A DNA stretch of 64,000 nucleotides from Pseudomonas sp. PICF141 (lineage in GTDB: Bacteria; Pseudomonadota; Gammaproteobacteria; Pseudomonadales; Pseudomonadaceae), in the NCBI RefSeq assembly GCF_002286815.1, contig NZ_MUNM01000084.1, forward strand, positions 23,154-87,153, given 5' to 3'. The translations under genes and the position numbers were made by a program. Positions 8,236 through 18,465 of this stretch are shown one piece after another. The notes under the pieces were generated by a model. The model did no database searches, was not told the origin of the DNA, and saw nothing but the letters and a program-made list of their open reading frames with translations. Position 1 is the stretch's first letter. Each line of letters begins with the position of its first letter.

Positions 8236-9407
8236 GGCAGCAGTTGCTCCCAGGCAGAGACGCCCATTGGCGGTTTCGGCAGTTCCGGCAGCGGCGCCGG
8301 ATGGCTCGGCTGGATGCCGTCGCGTTGCAGTGCCGCGAGGACGCGGTCCGCGAAGTCCGGCGCCAGGGCCAGTTTGGTCGGCCAGCCCACCAGCAGACGG
8401 TCCTGCTCGGCGAGGAAGGCATTATCCGGACGAGTCAGGCCTGATTGCAGTGGCTCGGCGCGTTCCACTCGCAAGGTTGCCCACTGCGCGGTACTCAAGT
8501 CGATCCACGGCAGCAGGTTGCCGAGTTCTTTTTGCGCGGTGGCGATTTGCGCCGCAGGATCGCGGGCCACGCCTTCAGCTTCGGCGATGTCGCCTCCCAG
8601 GTACCAGATCCATTGGCCATCGGCCGCCGGATGAGTGGTCACAGTGATGCGCGGCTTCGGTCCGCCGCCCAGGCAATGGGCATACAGCGGTTTGAGACCC
8701 GGGCCTTTGACAATGATCATGTGCAGGGAGCGGCGCTGCATCGCCGGTTGGTTCAGGCCCAGTGCTGTGAGCAGGTCGGCGGTGCCGGCACCGGCGCTGA
8801 GAACGATACGCTGGGCGCGGATCTCGCGTTCGTCGACTTTCAAGCCAACCAGTTCGCCGTTTTCCAGCAGCGGTTCAATGTGCTGGCCGGCCAGTAGACC
8901 GTCACCGGCCAAATCGGCCAGGCGCTGGATCAGGCTTGGCACGTCAACCACCAGCTCCGCCAAGCGATAGACCTTGCCCTTGAAACGCTTGTCTTGCAGG
9001 GCTGGCGGCAGTTGGTCGCCCTTGACCTGATCGACCCGCCCGCGCACGGCTTTACTGGCAAAGAAACTGGTGAGGTTGCCGGCGAGGGTGCCGGGAGACC
9101 AGAGGTAATGGGCGTCGGACAGCAGACGTACGCCGGACAAGTCCAGCTCGCCGTCGCCGGCCAGCGCTTCACGCCAGCGACGCGGCATGTCGGCAATGGC
9201 TTCCGAAGCGCCGGTCAGGGCGCCGTGCAATGCGTATTTGGCGCCGCCGTGGATGATCCCTTGAGACTTCAGGCTCTGCCCGCCACCGAGGCTGGCGCTT
9301 TCCACCAGCACGGTCGAAAAACCCTGGCGGCGCAGGCGCGCATTCAGCCAAAGGCCGGCGACACCAGCGCCGACAATCAGAACGTCGGTGGAAATAACGG
9401 ATGGCAT
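8232..9407 (-). CDS. FAD-dependent oxidoreductase (DAO/glycerol-3-phosphate dehydrogenase type)
   Basis: The 391-residue protein starts with a dinucleotide-binding fold, DVLIVGAGVAGLWLNARLRRQG, of the GxGxxG type that holds FAD. The later part contains the substrate domain and the LVGWPTKLALAP segment typical of DAO-family enzymes. It may oxidise an amine or a hydroxy-acid; the sequence does not reveal the substrate. It is the first gene of a two-gene unit with the aldo/keto reductase (4-base overlap). In PAO1 I recall the same pair at PA4991-PA4992. Confidence 0.85.
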   Translation of the reverse strand: MPSVISTDVLIVGAGVAGLWLNARLRRQGFSTVLVESASLGGGQSLKSQGIIHGGAKYALHGALTGASEAIADMPRRWREALAGDGELDLSGVRLLSDAHYLWSPGTLAGNLTSFFASKAVRGRVDQVKGDQLPPALQDKRFKGKVYRLAELVVDVPSLIQRLADLAGDGLLAGQHIEPLLENGELVGLKVDEREIRAQRIVLSAGAGTADLLTALGLNQPAMQRRSLHMIIVKGPGLKPLYAHCLGGGPKPRITVTTHPAADGQWIWYLGGDIAEAEGVARDPAAQIATAQKELGNLLPWIDLSTAQWATLRVERAEPLQSGLTRPDNAFLAEQDRLLVGWPTKLALAPDFADRVLAALQRDGIQPSHPAPLPELPKPPMGVSAWEQLLP

Positions 9408-9489
9408 GCAGCGACCTCAGTGTTCAAGACGAGGGCGCAGTATACAGACTCCTAGATGGGAGGTTTTGCTGGCGATCAACAGAACCCAC

Positions 9490-9621
9490 TGTGGCGAGGG
9501 GGTTTGCCCCCGTTCGGCTGCGAAGCAGTCGTCAGTCTGCCGCCGCGATAATTCAGTGAAAGTGCGGTGAAGGGATTAGGGCCGCTTCGCGCCCCAACGG
9601 GGGCAAGCCCCCTCGCCACAG
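9490..9621. repeat. REP pair, family C (GTGGCGAGGGGG type)
   Basis: The outer arms GTGGCGAGGGGGTTTGCCCC (from 9491) and GGGGCAAGCCCCCTCGCCAC (to 9619) face each other around an inner CGTTCGGCTGCGAAGCAGTCG block. Other copies lie at 33783-33916 and 46541-46675. It fills most of the 248-bp gap between the FAD oxidoreductase promoter side and the SMR gene end; I see no gene there. Confidence 0.85.
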
Positions 9622-9655
9622 GGTCTCCTTCACCATAAGGGATTGGTTGCGTCAG

Positions 9656-9988
9656 TTAATGCCCCGCGGTTTTGGAGAACAGCTGAATAACCACAACCCC
9701 CAGCACTATCAGCGCCATCCCCAACATCGCTGGCACATCCAGCTTCTGCCCGTAGATAAACAGCGCCGCGACGCTGACCATCACGATCCCCATGCCGGCC
9801 CATACCGCGTAGGCCACGCCCACCGGAACGCTGCGCACCACCAGGGTCAGCATCCAGAAAGCAATGCCGTAACCAACGATTACCAACAGCAGCGGCAGTG
9901 GCGTACTGAAACCCTTGACCGCTTTCATCGAAACGGTAGCGATCACTTCGGCGCAGATGGCGATGGCCAGGTAGTAGTAAGCGGTCAT
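9656..9988 (-). CDS. SMR-family small multidrug efflux protein (EmrE/SugE type)
   Basis: The 110-residue protein has four predicted membrane helices and the hallmark membrane glutamate E14 in AICAEVIATVSMK, which exchanges protons for cationic drugs in EmrE-like dimers. Length and layout are typical of the small multidrug resistance family. Whether it exports quaternary cations (EmrE/Qac) or guanidinium (Gdx/SugE) cannot be fixed by eye; the VMVSVAALFIYGQKLDVPAMLGMALIVLGVVVI tail region is more Qac-like. It is divergently transcribed from the LysR regulator 103 bp away, a common regulator-target arrangement. Confidence 0.9.
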   Translation of the reverse strand: MTAYYYLAIAICAEVIATVSMKAVKGFSTPLPLLLVIVGYGIAFWMLTLVVRSVPVGVAYAVWAGMGIVMVSVAALFIYGQKLDVPAMLGMALIVLGVVVIQLFSKTAGH

Positions 9989-10091
9989 GGGTCGATCCTC
10001 GTGTGAAGCGTTGCTCTCTGAGCTCGGTATTCTAGAGTGTCGCCAGATGCGGTAAAGTCATTACCTATCTGTTTTGAAGATGGGTTGAGCC

Positions 10092-10982
10092 ATGAACATG
10101 CAATGGAATCTGGAACAGCTGCGCTTGTTTGTCAGCGTCGCGGAACAGCGTTCGTTCTCCGCAGTGGCGCGCGACCAGCGCAAGGCACAATCGGCGGTCA
10201 GCAGTTCGATTGCGCTGCTGGAAGAGGATCTGGGCGTCAGCCTGTTCGATCGCAGCAGTGGTCGTCAGCCGAAACTCACCGAAGCCGGCACCGCCCTGCT
10301 TGAAGAGGCGCGGGAAGTGCTGCGTCAATGCGAGCGTCTCAATGGCCGGGCGCTGGCGATGATGCGTGGCCAGGAAGCGAGTCTGCGGGTGGCTCAGGAC
10401 GAGGCGATGCCCTATCAGGCAGTGGTTGAAAGCTTCGAGGCGCTGGCAGAAAAATTTCCCAGCCTGGAAGTGCAACTGACCAGCGCCGCCCAAGGTGATG
10501 TCGCGCGCAAATTGGTGGAGCGCCGGGCCGATCTGGGCTTGCTGTTTTATCATGAGCAAATTCCCGAAGCCCTCGAGCGGCGGGTGCTGGGTAGCGTCGA
10601 AATGGTTACGGTGTGCGGCGTGGGGCATCCCATGGCGAAGCAGGCGCAGGTCGATTGCCAGCAAATGGCGCAGCATCGACAGCTGCTGATGTCCACGCAA
10701 TCCAGCGTCTACCCCGGCAGTGAGCCGGCCAGTCCGCAGGTCTGGCGCGCCGACAGTTTCTATGTGATGGCCGAATGGGTGATGCGCGGGCTTGGCTGGG
10801 CGTGGTTGCCGCGCCATGTGGTGCAGTACCCGGCGTATCAGAATCAGATGGTCGAATTGGCCAGCGAATGGACGCCGCCAGCCTTGATTGTCGAACTGGT
10901 CTGGCGTCGCGACGACCCCCTGGGCCCGGCGGCCCGTTGGCTGGCTGAACGTTTTGCCGTGCACTTGCAGGCGATCGGCTAA
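10092..10982 (+). CDS. LysR-family transcriptional regulator
   Basis: The 296-residue protein has the LysR winged helix at residues 1-62 (QLRLFVSVAEQRSFSAVARDQRKAQSAVSSSIALLEEDLGVSLFDR, quoted here in pieces: QLRLFVSVAEQ, SAVSSSIALLEE, LFDRSSGR) and a periplasmic-binding-protein-like effector domain from about residue 90. The position, divergent from the SMR efflux gene, suggests that it controls that gene and itself. The effector is unknown. In PAO1 the same order, SMR then LysR then waaA, is recalled at PA4990-PA4988. Confidence 0.9.
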   Translation: MNMQWNLEQLRLFVSVAEQRSFSAVARDQRKAQSAVSSSIALLEEDLGVSLFDRSSGRQPKLTEAGTALLEEAREVLRQCERLNGRALAMMRGQEASLRVAQDEAMPYQAVVESFEALAEKFPSLEVQLTSAAQGDVARKLVERRADLGLLFYHEQIPEALERRVLGSVEMVTVCGVGHPMAKQAQVDCQQMAQHRQLLMSTQSSVYPGSEPASPQVWRADSFYVMAEWVMRGLGWAWLPRHVVQYPAYQNQMVELASEWTPPALIVELVWRRDDPLGPAARWLAERFAVHLQAIG

Positions 10983-11004
10983 AAAACCGATAAACTCCGC
11001 CGCC

Positions 11005-12282
11005 ATGAATAGAACTCTCTACACCGCGCTGTTTTACCTGGGGCTGCCATTGGTAGCGATTCGGCTTTGGCTACGGGCGCGCAAAGCACCGGCGTACGCC
11101 AAGCGCATTGGCGAACGGTTCTCCCTTGCGCTACCGGCGATGAAGCCGGGCGGTATCTGGGTACACGCCGTGTCGGTGGGCGAAAGCATTGCCGCCGCGC
11201 CGATGATTCGCGCCTTGCTGCAGCGTTATCCGTCGCTGCCGATCACTGTTACCTGCATGACGCCGACCGGTTCAGAGAGGATCCAGGCGCTGTTCGCCAA
11301 CGAGCCACGCATTCAGCACTGTTATTTGCCTTATGACTTGCCTTGCGCAGCCAGGCGATTCCTTGATCGGGCCCGACCGAAACTGGCGGTTATCATGGAA
11401 ACCGAACTCTGGCCCAACCATATCCACCAATGCGCCAAACGCGGGATTCCCGTGGCGCTGGCCAATGCGCGACTGTCCGAGCGCTCGGCAAAAGGCTATG
11501 GCCGCTTCCATAAACTGACCGGGCCGATGCTCGCCGAGATGAGCCTGTTCGCCGTGCAGACCGAAGCCGAGGCCCAGCGCTTCCGGGATTTGGGCGCGCG
11601 CCCGGAAACCGTCGAGGTGACCGGTTCGATCAAGTTCGACCTGACCATCGACCCGCAACTGCTGCAGCGTGCCGCCGAGTTGCGGGCGCAATGGCAGGCG
11701 CAGGAACGCCCGATATGGATCGCCGCGAGTACCCATGAAGGCGAAGACGAGGTGGTGCTGGCTGCCCATCGTCGGCTGCTGGCCAATCATCCCGATGCCT
11801 TGCTGATTCTGGTGCCGCGCCATCCGGAGCGTTTCAACCCGGTGTTCGAGTTGTGCCAGCAACAGGGATTCGCCACGGTGCGGCGTTCGACGGGCGAGCC
11901 GGTGACTGCCAGTACTTCGGTGCTGCTGGGCGACACCATGGGCGAGTTGCTGTTTCTCTATGCGTTGGCCGACAGCGCCTTCGTCGGCGGCAGCCTGGTG
12001 CCCAACGGCGGTCATAACCTGTTGGAGCCGGCGGCCCTGGCCAAACCGGTGCTCAGCGGGCCGCACCTGTTCAACTTCCTCGAGATCGCCGCGCAGTTGC
12101 GCAGCGCGGGGGCGCTGGCCGAGGTCGATGATGCCCAAGGTCTGGCGCTGGCGGTGCAGCGGCTGTTCGAATTGCCGAGCGATGCACGGCGGATGGCAGA
12201 GGCGGGGCTGAAAGTGATGCGCACCAATCAGGGCGCGTTGCAGCGGTTGCTGGATGGGTTGGGGCGGTTGATCGAGCGTTAG
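11005..12282 (+). CDS. waaA: WaaA, Kdo transferase
   Basis: WaaA adds Kdo from CMP-Kdo to lipid IVA, the first step of LPS core assembly, on the cytoplasmic face of the inner membrane. The 425-residue protein has an N-terminal membrane anchor (about residues 3-22), the GT30 motif WVHAVSVGES near 52-61, and the second Rossmann domain with GDTMGELLFLYALADSAFVGGSLVPNGGHNLLEP features (seen as GDTMGELLFLYA and GGHNLLEPAAL). The ATG at 11005 gives the normal length. It starts 22 bp after the LysR gene and ends before a REP hairpin that separates it from the convergent tolC-type gene. Confidence 0.95.
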   Translation: MNRTLYTALFYLGLPLVAIRLWLRARKAPAYAKRIGERFSLALPAMKPGGIWVHAVSVGESIAAAPMIRALLQRYPSLPITVTCMTPTGSERIQALFANEPRIQHCYLPYDLPCAARRFLDRARPKLAVIMETELWPNHIHQCAKRGIPVALANARLSERSAKGYGRFHKLTGPMLAEMSLFAVQTEAEAQRFRDLGARPETVEVTGSIKFDLTIDPQLLQRAAELRAQWQAQERPIWIAASTHEGEDEVVLAAHRRLLANHPDALLILVPRHPERFNPVFELCQQQGFATVRRSTGEPVTASTSVLLGDTMGELLFLYALADSAFVGGSLVPNGGHNLLEPAALAKPVLSGPHLFNFLEIAAQLRSAGALAEVDDAQGLALAVQRLFELPSDARRMAEAGLKVMRTNQGALQRLLDGLGRLIER

Positions 12283-12299
12283 ACCGAGTCGCCTGAAAA

Positions 12300-12380
12300 A
12301 AAAGATCGCAGCCTTCGGCAGCTCCTACAGGGTGTACATCAATCCCAATGTAAGGAGCTGCCGAAGGCTGCGATCTTTTG
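12300..12380. terminator. REP family A hairpin, bidirectional terminator between waaA and opmH
   Basis: The arms AAGATCGCAGCCTTCGGCAG (from 12302) and CTGCCGAAGGCTGCGATCTT (to 12377) form a hairpin of about 25 bp. It is preceded by an A-run and followed by TTTTG, so it can end transcription from both convergent genes. Family A recurs at 29894-29969, 31887-31966 and 63717-63815. Confidence 0.75.
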
Positions 12381-12384
12381 CTTT

Positions 12385-13818
12385 TTATGGCCTCGCTTTC
12401 AACTGCTCCGCCGCCGCCTTGGCCAGATCCGGTGGCAGGAAGTCTTTATCCGGGTTGTAGTCGGGTTTGAGGTAACGCGTCAGGTCCTGCAAGTCCCCCG
12501 GGTTCAAGGTGCCGGCGGCCTGTTTCAAGCGTAGGTTGTCGAGGATGTAGTCGTAGCGGGTGTTGTTGTAATTACGCACCGAAGTGTACAGCTGACGCTG
12601 GGCATCAAGTACGTCGACGATGTTGCGTGTTCCCACCTGATAACCGATCTCCGTCGCTTCCACCGCGCTCTGGTTGGAAATGATTGACTGTCGACGTGCC
12701 TGCACTTGCTCGACGTCGGTGTTGACGGCACGGTGCAGGTTGCGGGTGTTTTCCACGACCTGACGACGCAGCGCTTCGCGTTGCTGCTCGGACTGAGTCA
12801 GCCGAGAGTAGGACTCACGCACCTGCGAACTGGTCAACCCACCGCTGTAGAGCGGGATGCTCAATTGCAGGCCAACCGTGCGCTGCTCGACATCGCCGCC
12901 GTAACGCACGCCGTTCGGGTTGGGGTTGGTAAAGCCGAGGGCGTCGTTGTCGCCTTTCTGGTATTGCGCGACCGCATCCAGGGTGGGCGCATGTCCGGCC
13001 TTGCGCTGCTTGAGGGTTTCCTCGGCGGCGCTCACCGCGTAGTTGCTGGCCAGCAAATTCAGGTTCTGTTTTGCGGCGGTGTCGACCCAGGCCTTGGCGT
13101 CGTTCGGTGCCGGAGGCAGGATCGGCAAGGTATGAACGATGCCCTGGATCGAGTTGTACTGACGGTTGGTCAGGGTAATCAGCGCTTCGAACGCGTCGTC
13201 CACCTGACGCTGAGCGAGAATCCGGTTGGCCCGCGCGGTGTCGTAACTGGCCTGGGATTGCAGCACGTCAGTCTTGTCCGACAGACCGACGTCGAAGCGC
13301 TCGTTGGACTGGTCGAGCTGACGCTTGAATGCCGCTTCTTCAGCTTTGGTCGAGGCCAGGGTGTCCTGGCTGCGCAACACGTTGAAGTAGCTTTCCGCGC
13401 TTTGCAGAATCAGGTTCTGTTCAGTGGCCGAGAGTTGCAGCGCTGCCTGTTCGTTGACGTCTTTGGCAGCTTGCAACTGGAACCAACGATCGGCGCGGAA
13501 AATCGGTTGCGCGAGGGTCGCCTGATATACCGTGCCGCTGCGGGTCGTGGTCAGCGATGGCTGATCGAGCGAAGTGCGGGTGTTGTTCAGGTCGGCACCG
13601 GCGGACAGGTTGGGCAACAGTCCGGCGCGGGCCTGGGGCACGACTTCCTTCTGGGCGCCATATTGGGCACGGGCGGCAGCGAGGTCGGCGTTGTTGTCCA
13701 CCGCTTCCTGATAGACGCTGACCAGATCTGTTTTGGTTGATAAGGGCGCCTCAGCTCCCCAAGCCATTCCATTGGACGCACAAGACACGGCGAGGGCCAG
13801 TGAGAGTTTGCGCAGCAT
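12385..13818 (-). CDS. opmH: TolC-family outer membrane channel (OpmH-like)
   Basis: This 477-residue protein forms the trimeric outer membrane exit duct of type I secretion systems and some efflux pumps. It has a signal peptide (about residues 1-22, cut after GMAWGAEA) and the long coiled-coil repeats of the family, with RQVDDAFEALITLTNRQYNSI and the matching second half GYQVGTRNIVDVLDAQRQLY. Location next to thiC matches PA4974, opmH, which serves AaeAB-like or type I exporters; no exporter partner is adjacent here. The convergent waaA is separated by a REP hairpin. I call it TolC/OpmH from homology and place. Confidence 0.88.
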   Translation of the reverse strand: MLRKLSLALAVSCASNGMAWGAEAPLSTKTDLVSVYQEAVDNNADLAAARAQYGAQKEVVPQARAGLLPNLSAGADLNNTRTSLDQPSLTTTRSGTVYQATLAQPIFRADRWFQLQAAKDVNEQAALQLSATEQNLILQSAESYFNVLRSQDTLASTKAEEAAFKRQLDQSNERFDVGLSDKTDVLQSQASYDTARANRILAQRQVDDAFEALITLTNRQYNSIQGIVHTLPILPPAPNDAKAWVDTAAKQNLNLLASNYAVSAAEETLKQRKAGHAPTLDAVAQYQKGDNDALGFTNPNPNGVRYGGDVEQRTVGLQLSIPLYSGGLTSSQVRESYSRLTQSEQQREALRRQVVENTRNLHRAVNTDVEQVQARRQSIISNQSAVEATEIGYQVGTRNIVDVLDAQRQLYTSVRNYNNTRYDYILDNLRLKQAAGTLNPGDLQDLTRYLKPDYNPDKDFLPPDLAKAAAEQLKARP

Positions 13819-13976
13819 GAGGCCATCCCTAAAAATTACGCTGATAATTTGAGCGCCAAGGCTACGGCGCGGTGCCCTGCAGCGTCAAGGCGCGGCATGG
13901 CGTAGCGAGTGTAGTTGCACGCAGGCACGGCAACAATCCTGCATTTGCGCCATTCATCATGGTGTTTGCTGCGGAG

Positions 13977-14006
13977 TTGGCGTTCTTTGCCAGTTGTGTC
14001 TAGACT
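13977..14006 (+). promoter_or_regulatory. Candidate sigma-70 promoter for thiC
   Basis: TTGGCG (13977-13982), an 18-base spacer and TAGACT (14001-14006) would start RNA near 14013, just at the first helix of the TPP riboswitch. The agreement with the riboswitch boundary is what makes this credible. Confidence 0.55.
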
Positions 14007-14011
14007 GGCCG

Positions 14012-14108
14012 GGTTCTTGTCGGGGTGCCTTGCTATGAGGCTGAGATCGAATAATTTCGGATCCCGTTGAACCTGATCAGGTTAGCGCCTGCGTAGGGAA
14101 CAAGATTT
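14012..14108 (+). promoter_or_regulatory. TPP riboswitch (THI element)
   Basis: The core sequences of the thiamin pyrophosphate aptamer are visible in order: GGGGTGCC (14021-14028), GGCTGAGATC (14039-14048), CCGTTGAACCTGATCAGGTT (14063-14082) and GCGTAGGGAACAAG (14090-14103); CTTGT and ACAAG close the first helix. Excess TPP should lower thiC expression. The platform that does this lies in the roughly 170-base leader that follows. Confidence 0.95.
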
Positions 14109-14279
14109 CTCGTCACCCGGCGAGTCCTCTTGTGCTTCGTCCGGGATGTTGTTCGACAATCGAACACCCTTGAGCACCGAGCACAGCACAGCTGGTTTTC
14201 CAGCACCCGTGCGTCCATTCGTTTACAGGTTCGCTCCGACAAAAATCCACTGCCTGGATGTGTGTCTGGAGAGCCCGTG
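14109..14279 (+). promoter_or_regulatory. thiC leader / riboswitch expression platform
   Basis: About 170 bases separate the aptamer from the start codon and contain no convincing gene. CACCCGG (14115-14121) can pair with CCGGG near 14141, and ATGTTGTTCGACAATCGAAC holds a further short dyad (GTTCGACAATCGAAC). No T-run follows these, so control may act by Rho or by translation instead of an intrinsic terminator. GGAGAGCCCGTG precedes the ATG. Confidence 0.5.
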
Positions 14280-16169
<1,890 letters not shown>

Positions 16170-16182
16170 CCACAAGCGTACC

Positions 16183-16284
16183 GATCGTTCCCACGCTCTG
16201 CGTGGGAACGCAGCCCGTGACGCTCCGCGTCATTGGACGCGGAGCGTCCCTGGAGGCATTCCCACGCGGAGCGTGGGAACGATC
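16183..16284. repeat. REP array, family B, three hairpins
   Basis: Three dyads follow one another: GTTCCCACGCTCTGCGTGGGAAC (in two halves, GTTCCCACGC and GCGTGGGAAC), GACGCTCCGCGTC/GACGCGGAGCGTC around ATTG, and TTCCCACGCGGAGCGTGGGAA. The array begins and ends with GATC-containing sequence (GATCGTTCCC, GGGAACGATC). It lies between the convergent ends of thiC and the DUF3298 gene and may protect or end both transcripts. The first dyad is the same palindrome that the IS element hit near hldE. Confidence 0.85.
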
Positions 16285-16299
16285 ACAACGCTTGTCTCT

Positions 16300-17046
16300 T
16301 CAGCTACGGCCGGGAAACAGTTCGGGCTTGAGAATACCGTTCAACCGCGGGTAGGGGATCTTCAGTTCGACGTGGCCCAGTGCGTAAGGCGCAAGGGTGC
16401 TCACTTCGTACTTGAGGATCACCCCGCCATAGGTCAACGCCACGTTCTGGGTTTTCACGAAGGGCCAGCTCTTCACGAACTCCGGTTCCTGATCGAGCTT
16501 GGTGCTGATCAGCCAGCTGTTGTGCGCCACTTGGGCCGCTTTCCAGAACGCCTCTTCCTGTCCCGGGATCAACATGTCCGAGAGCGTCAGCACTTTATGC
16601 TGCTGCCGCGAATAGTTGATGAAACCGCGGCCCGGCGTGCCATGGGCGCCGCCGGTGTCCAGGTAACTGGACAATTCAATGATCACCAAGCCGTCATGCT
16701 GCTCACGTACCTTGGCTTGCAGGTAACTGCTGTAGCGCGGACCAGCACTGCTCAAAAACTGCTCGCGATACGCCGCCAGCGTTGGTGCCACGGGGGCTTG
16801 GGGTGAGGTGCGGGTCATTTGCAGCAGACGTTTTTCGATGATGCCGTCAAGTGCGGGCTCATCGGGAAAATGCAGCGTATCGATATTCACCAGCGGGCAT
16901 TCAGGGTTGGCGCAGCCTGGTTTCAATTGTTCCGATGCGTCGCGGGTGGTTTCCAGCGGCGCCCGGTAATTGGGCTGGAACAGACTCTGGCACGCACCCA
17001 GGGTCAGGGCAATGGCGGCCACGGAGGCGATCTTGAAAAGCGACAT
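16300..17046 (-). CDS. RsiV-like lipoprotein (DUF3298 family)
   Basis: The 248-residue protein begins with a lipoprotein signal ending in LGAC (Cys19), so it should be anchored in an envelope membrane. The rest resembles the DUF3298/RsiV fold, which in Bacillus RsiV binds lysozyme: YSSYLQAKVREQHDGLVIIELSSYLDTGGAHG (seen as SSYLDTGGAHG and NYSRQQHKVLTLSDML) and the ALTYGGVILKYEVSTLAPYALG tail. No sigma factor gene is nearby, so a role in anti-sigma control is not implied. It is divergent from nudF across a 230-bp gap that must hold both promoters. Confidence 0.8.
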   Translation of the reverse strand: MSLFKIASVAAIALTLGACQSLFQPNYRAPLETTRDASEQLKPGCANPECPLVNIDTLHFPDEPALDGIIEKRLLQMTRTSPQAPVAPTLAAYREQFLSSAGPRYSSYLQAKVREQHDGLVIIELSSYLDTGGAHGTPGRGFINYSRQQHKVLTLSDMLIPGQEEAFWKAAQVAHNSWLISTKLDQEPEFVKSWPFVKTQNVALTYGGVILKYEVSTLAPYALGHVELKIPYPRLNGILKPELFPGRS

Positions 17047-17276
17047 GGGCGTCCTTTACGAAACAGGGGGAAGGCGAAAAGTTACCCGCTTCGACTCTTA
17101 ACGAAGCAGTCAGTTCGCCACTAAGCTAATTAGAGTTGGTTTCATCCTCACCGTCTATCTCGCTGACTGGAAAGGGGCTGCATCAAACATCGCGGGCGCG
17201 TTAGGATGGCGCGAAGTCGAGGTTGCAAGTAACAAAAAGGAGCCTCGGATCGGATTTGCAGTAAACGAGGATTGTC

Positions 17277-17894
17277 ATGACTGATTTTGCCAACGCCATT
17301 CCGACCGCCGTCGATATCGTTCGGCGCGAAAAGTGCTACGAGGGTTTCTACACGCTCGACCGCGTGCACTTGCGCCACGAATTGTTCGCCGGCGGCATGA
17401 GTCGGGAAATCAATCGTGAACTGTTCGTGCGCCACGATGCGGTGTGCGTGCTGCCTTACGATCCGCAGCGCGATGAAGTGGTGCTGATCGAGCAGTTTCG
17501 CGTTGGCGCCATGGGCAAGACTGACAATCCGTGGCTGATCGAACTGGTCGCCGGTCTGATCGACAAGGATGAAGTACCGGAAGAAGTTGCTCACCGCGAA
17601 GCGCAGGAGGAAGCTGGGCTTGTATTCGGGGCACTCTGGCCGATCACCCAATATTTTCCATCGCCGGGTGGCAGTAACGAATTCGTGCACTTGTACCTGG
17701 GGCGTTGCCAGACAACCGGGGTTGGCGGCCTGCATGGGCTGGAGGAAGAGGCAGAAGATATTCGTGTCACGGTCTGGGCGTTCGAGGATGCCCTGCAAGC
17801 CGTACGCGACGGACGTATTGCCAACGCGCCAAGCATCATTGCCTTGCAATGGCTGGCTTTGAACCGCGTTGAAGTGAGGGGGTTATGGTCGTAA
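17277..17894 (+). CDS. nudF: ADP-ribose pyrophosphatase (Nudix)
   Basis: NudF hydrolyses ADP-ribose to AMP and ribose-5-phosphate. The Nudix box G-x5-E-x7-REUxEExGU is present from G93: GLIDKDEVPEE then VAHREAQEEAGL. The 205-residue length fits. AACGAGGATTGTC in front of the ATG holds a good ribosome site. It leads a conserved run with the DUF1249 gene (10-base overlap), cpdA and yqiA, the same order as E. coli nudF-yqiB-cpdA-yqiA-parE. Confidence 0.94.
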   Translation: MTDFANAIPTAVDIVRREKCYEGFYTLDRVHLRHELFAGGMSREINRELFVRHDAVCVLPYDPQRDEVVLIEQFRVGAMGKTDNPWLIELVAGLIDKDEVPEEVAHREAQEEAGLVFGALWPITQYFPSPGGSNEFVHLYLGRCQTTGVGGLHGLEEEAEDIRVTVWAFEDALQAVRDGRIANAPSIIALQWLALNRVEVRGLWS

Positions 17895-18337
17895 ACAAGC
17901 TGCGCGATCGCTACCGGATCGACCTCGTGGGGCTGCAAGCCTCCTGCGAGGCCAACTACGCGCGCCTGATGCGACTGCTACCGGATATGCGTAGCGAACC
18001 GGAGGCACGGCGCATTGCCGTGACCCACGGCGACCAGATGCTGGGCGTGCTGGCCCTCGAGGTGCTGCAGGTTTGTCCGTATACCACCACCCTGCAAGTC
18101 CGCCAGGAACACAGCCTGCCATGGCTGCCGGTGCCGCAACTGGAAGTTCAGGTGTATCACGACGCGTGCATGGCCGAAGTGGTCAGCGCCGAACATGCGC
18201 GACGCTTCCGGGGCATCTATCCTTACCCGAACGCCGCGATGCATCAGCCGGATGAAAAAGCTCAGCTCAATCTGTTCCTGGGGGAATGGCTGAGCCATTG
18301 TCTGGCCTGTGGGCACGAGTACGCAGTCGTTCGTTAG
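17885..18337 (+). CDS. yqiB: DUF1249 family protein (YqiB-like)
   Basis: The 150-residue protein matches the YqiB/DUF1249 family found between nudF and cpdA in many gammaproteobacteria; its function is unknown. Typical parts are YRIDLVGLQASCEANYARLMRLLP and the C-terminal EKAQLNLFLGEWLSHCLACG. Its start lies within the last codons of nudF, so translation is coupled. Two Cys near the C-terminus (HCLACGHE) could bind a metal, but that is a guess. A short hairpin without a T-run (18340-18363) follows the stop. Confidence 0.85.
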   Translation: MVVNKLRDRYRIDLVGLQASCEANYARLMRLLPDMRSEPEARRIAVTHGDQMLGVLALEVLQVCPYTTTLQVRQEHSLPWLPVPQLEVQVYHDACMAEVVSAEHARRFRGIYPYPNAAMHQPDEKAQLNLFLGEWLSHCLACGHEYAVVR

Positions 18338-18465
18338 CGCCCTGTCTTTCGGGAAACAGGGCGTTGAGTGTGAACTGCGTCCGGTTCACGGGTTTCCTCT
18401 TTTGCTCGTCCCCCAGCATAATCGCGGCACTGACCCATTCCGTGATCACGCCCTGGGAGAACGCC

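Noticed and set aside
9490..9621. Repeats as a possible CRISPR array
   Set aside because: The repeats are paired inverted arms, not evenly spaced direct repeats, and no cas gene is present in the window.
16300..17046. An anti-sigma role for the RsiV-like lipoprotein
   Set aside because: No ECF sigma gene is next to it, and the lipoprotein signal differs from RsiV's membrane helix.
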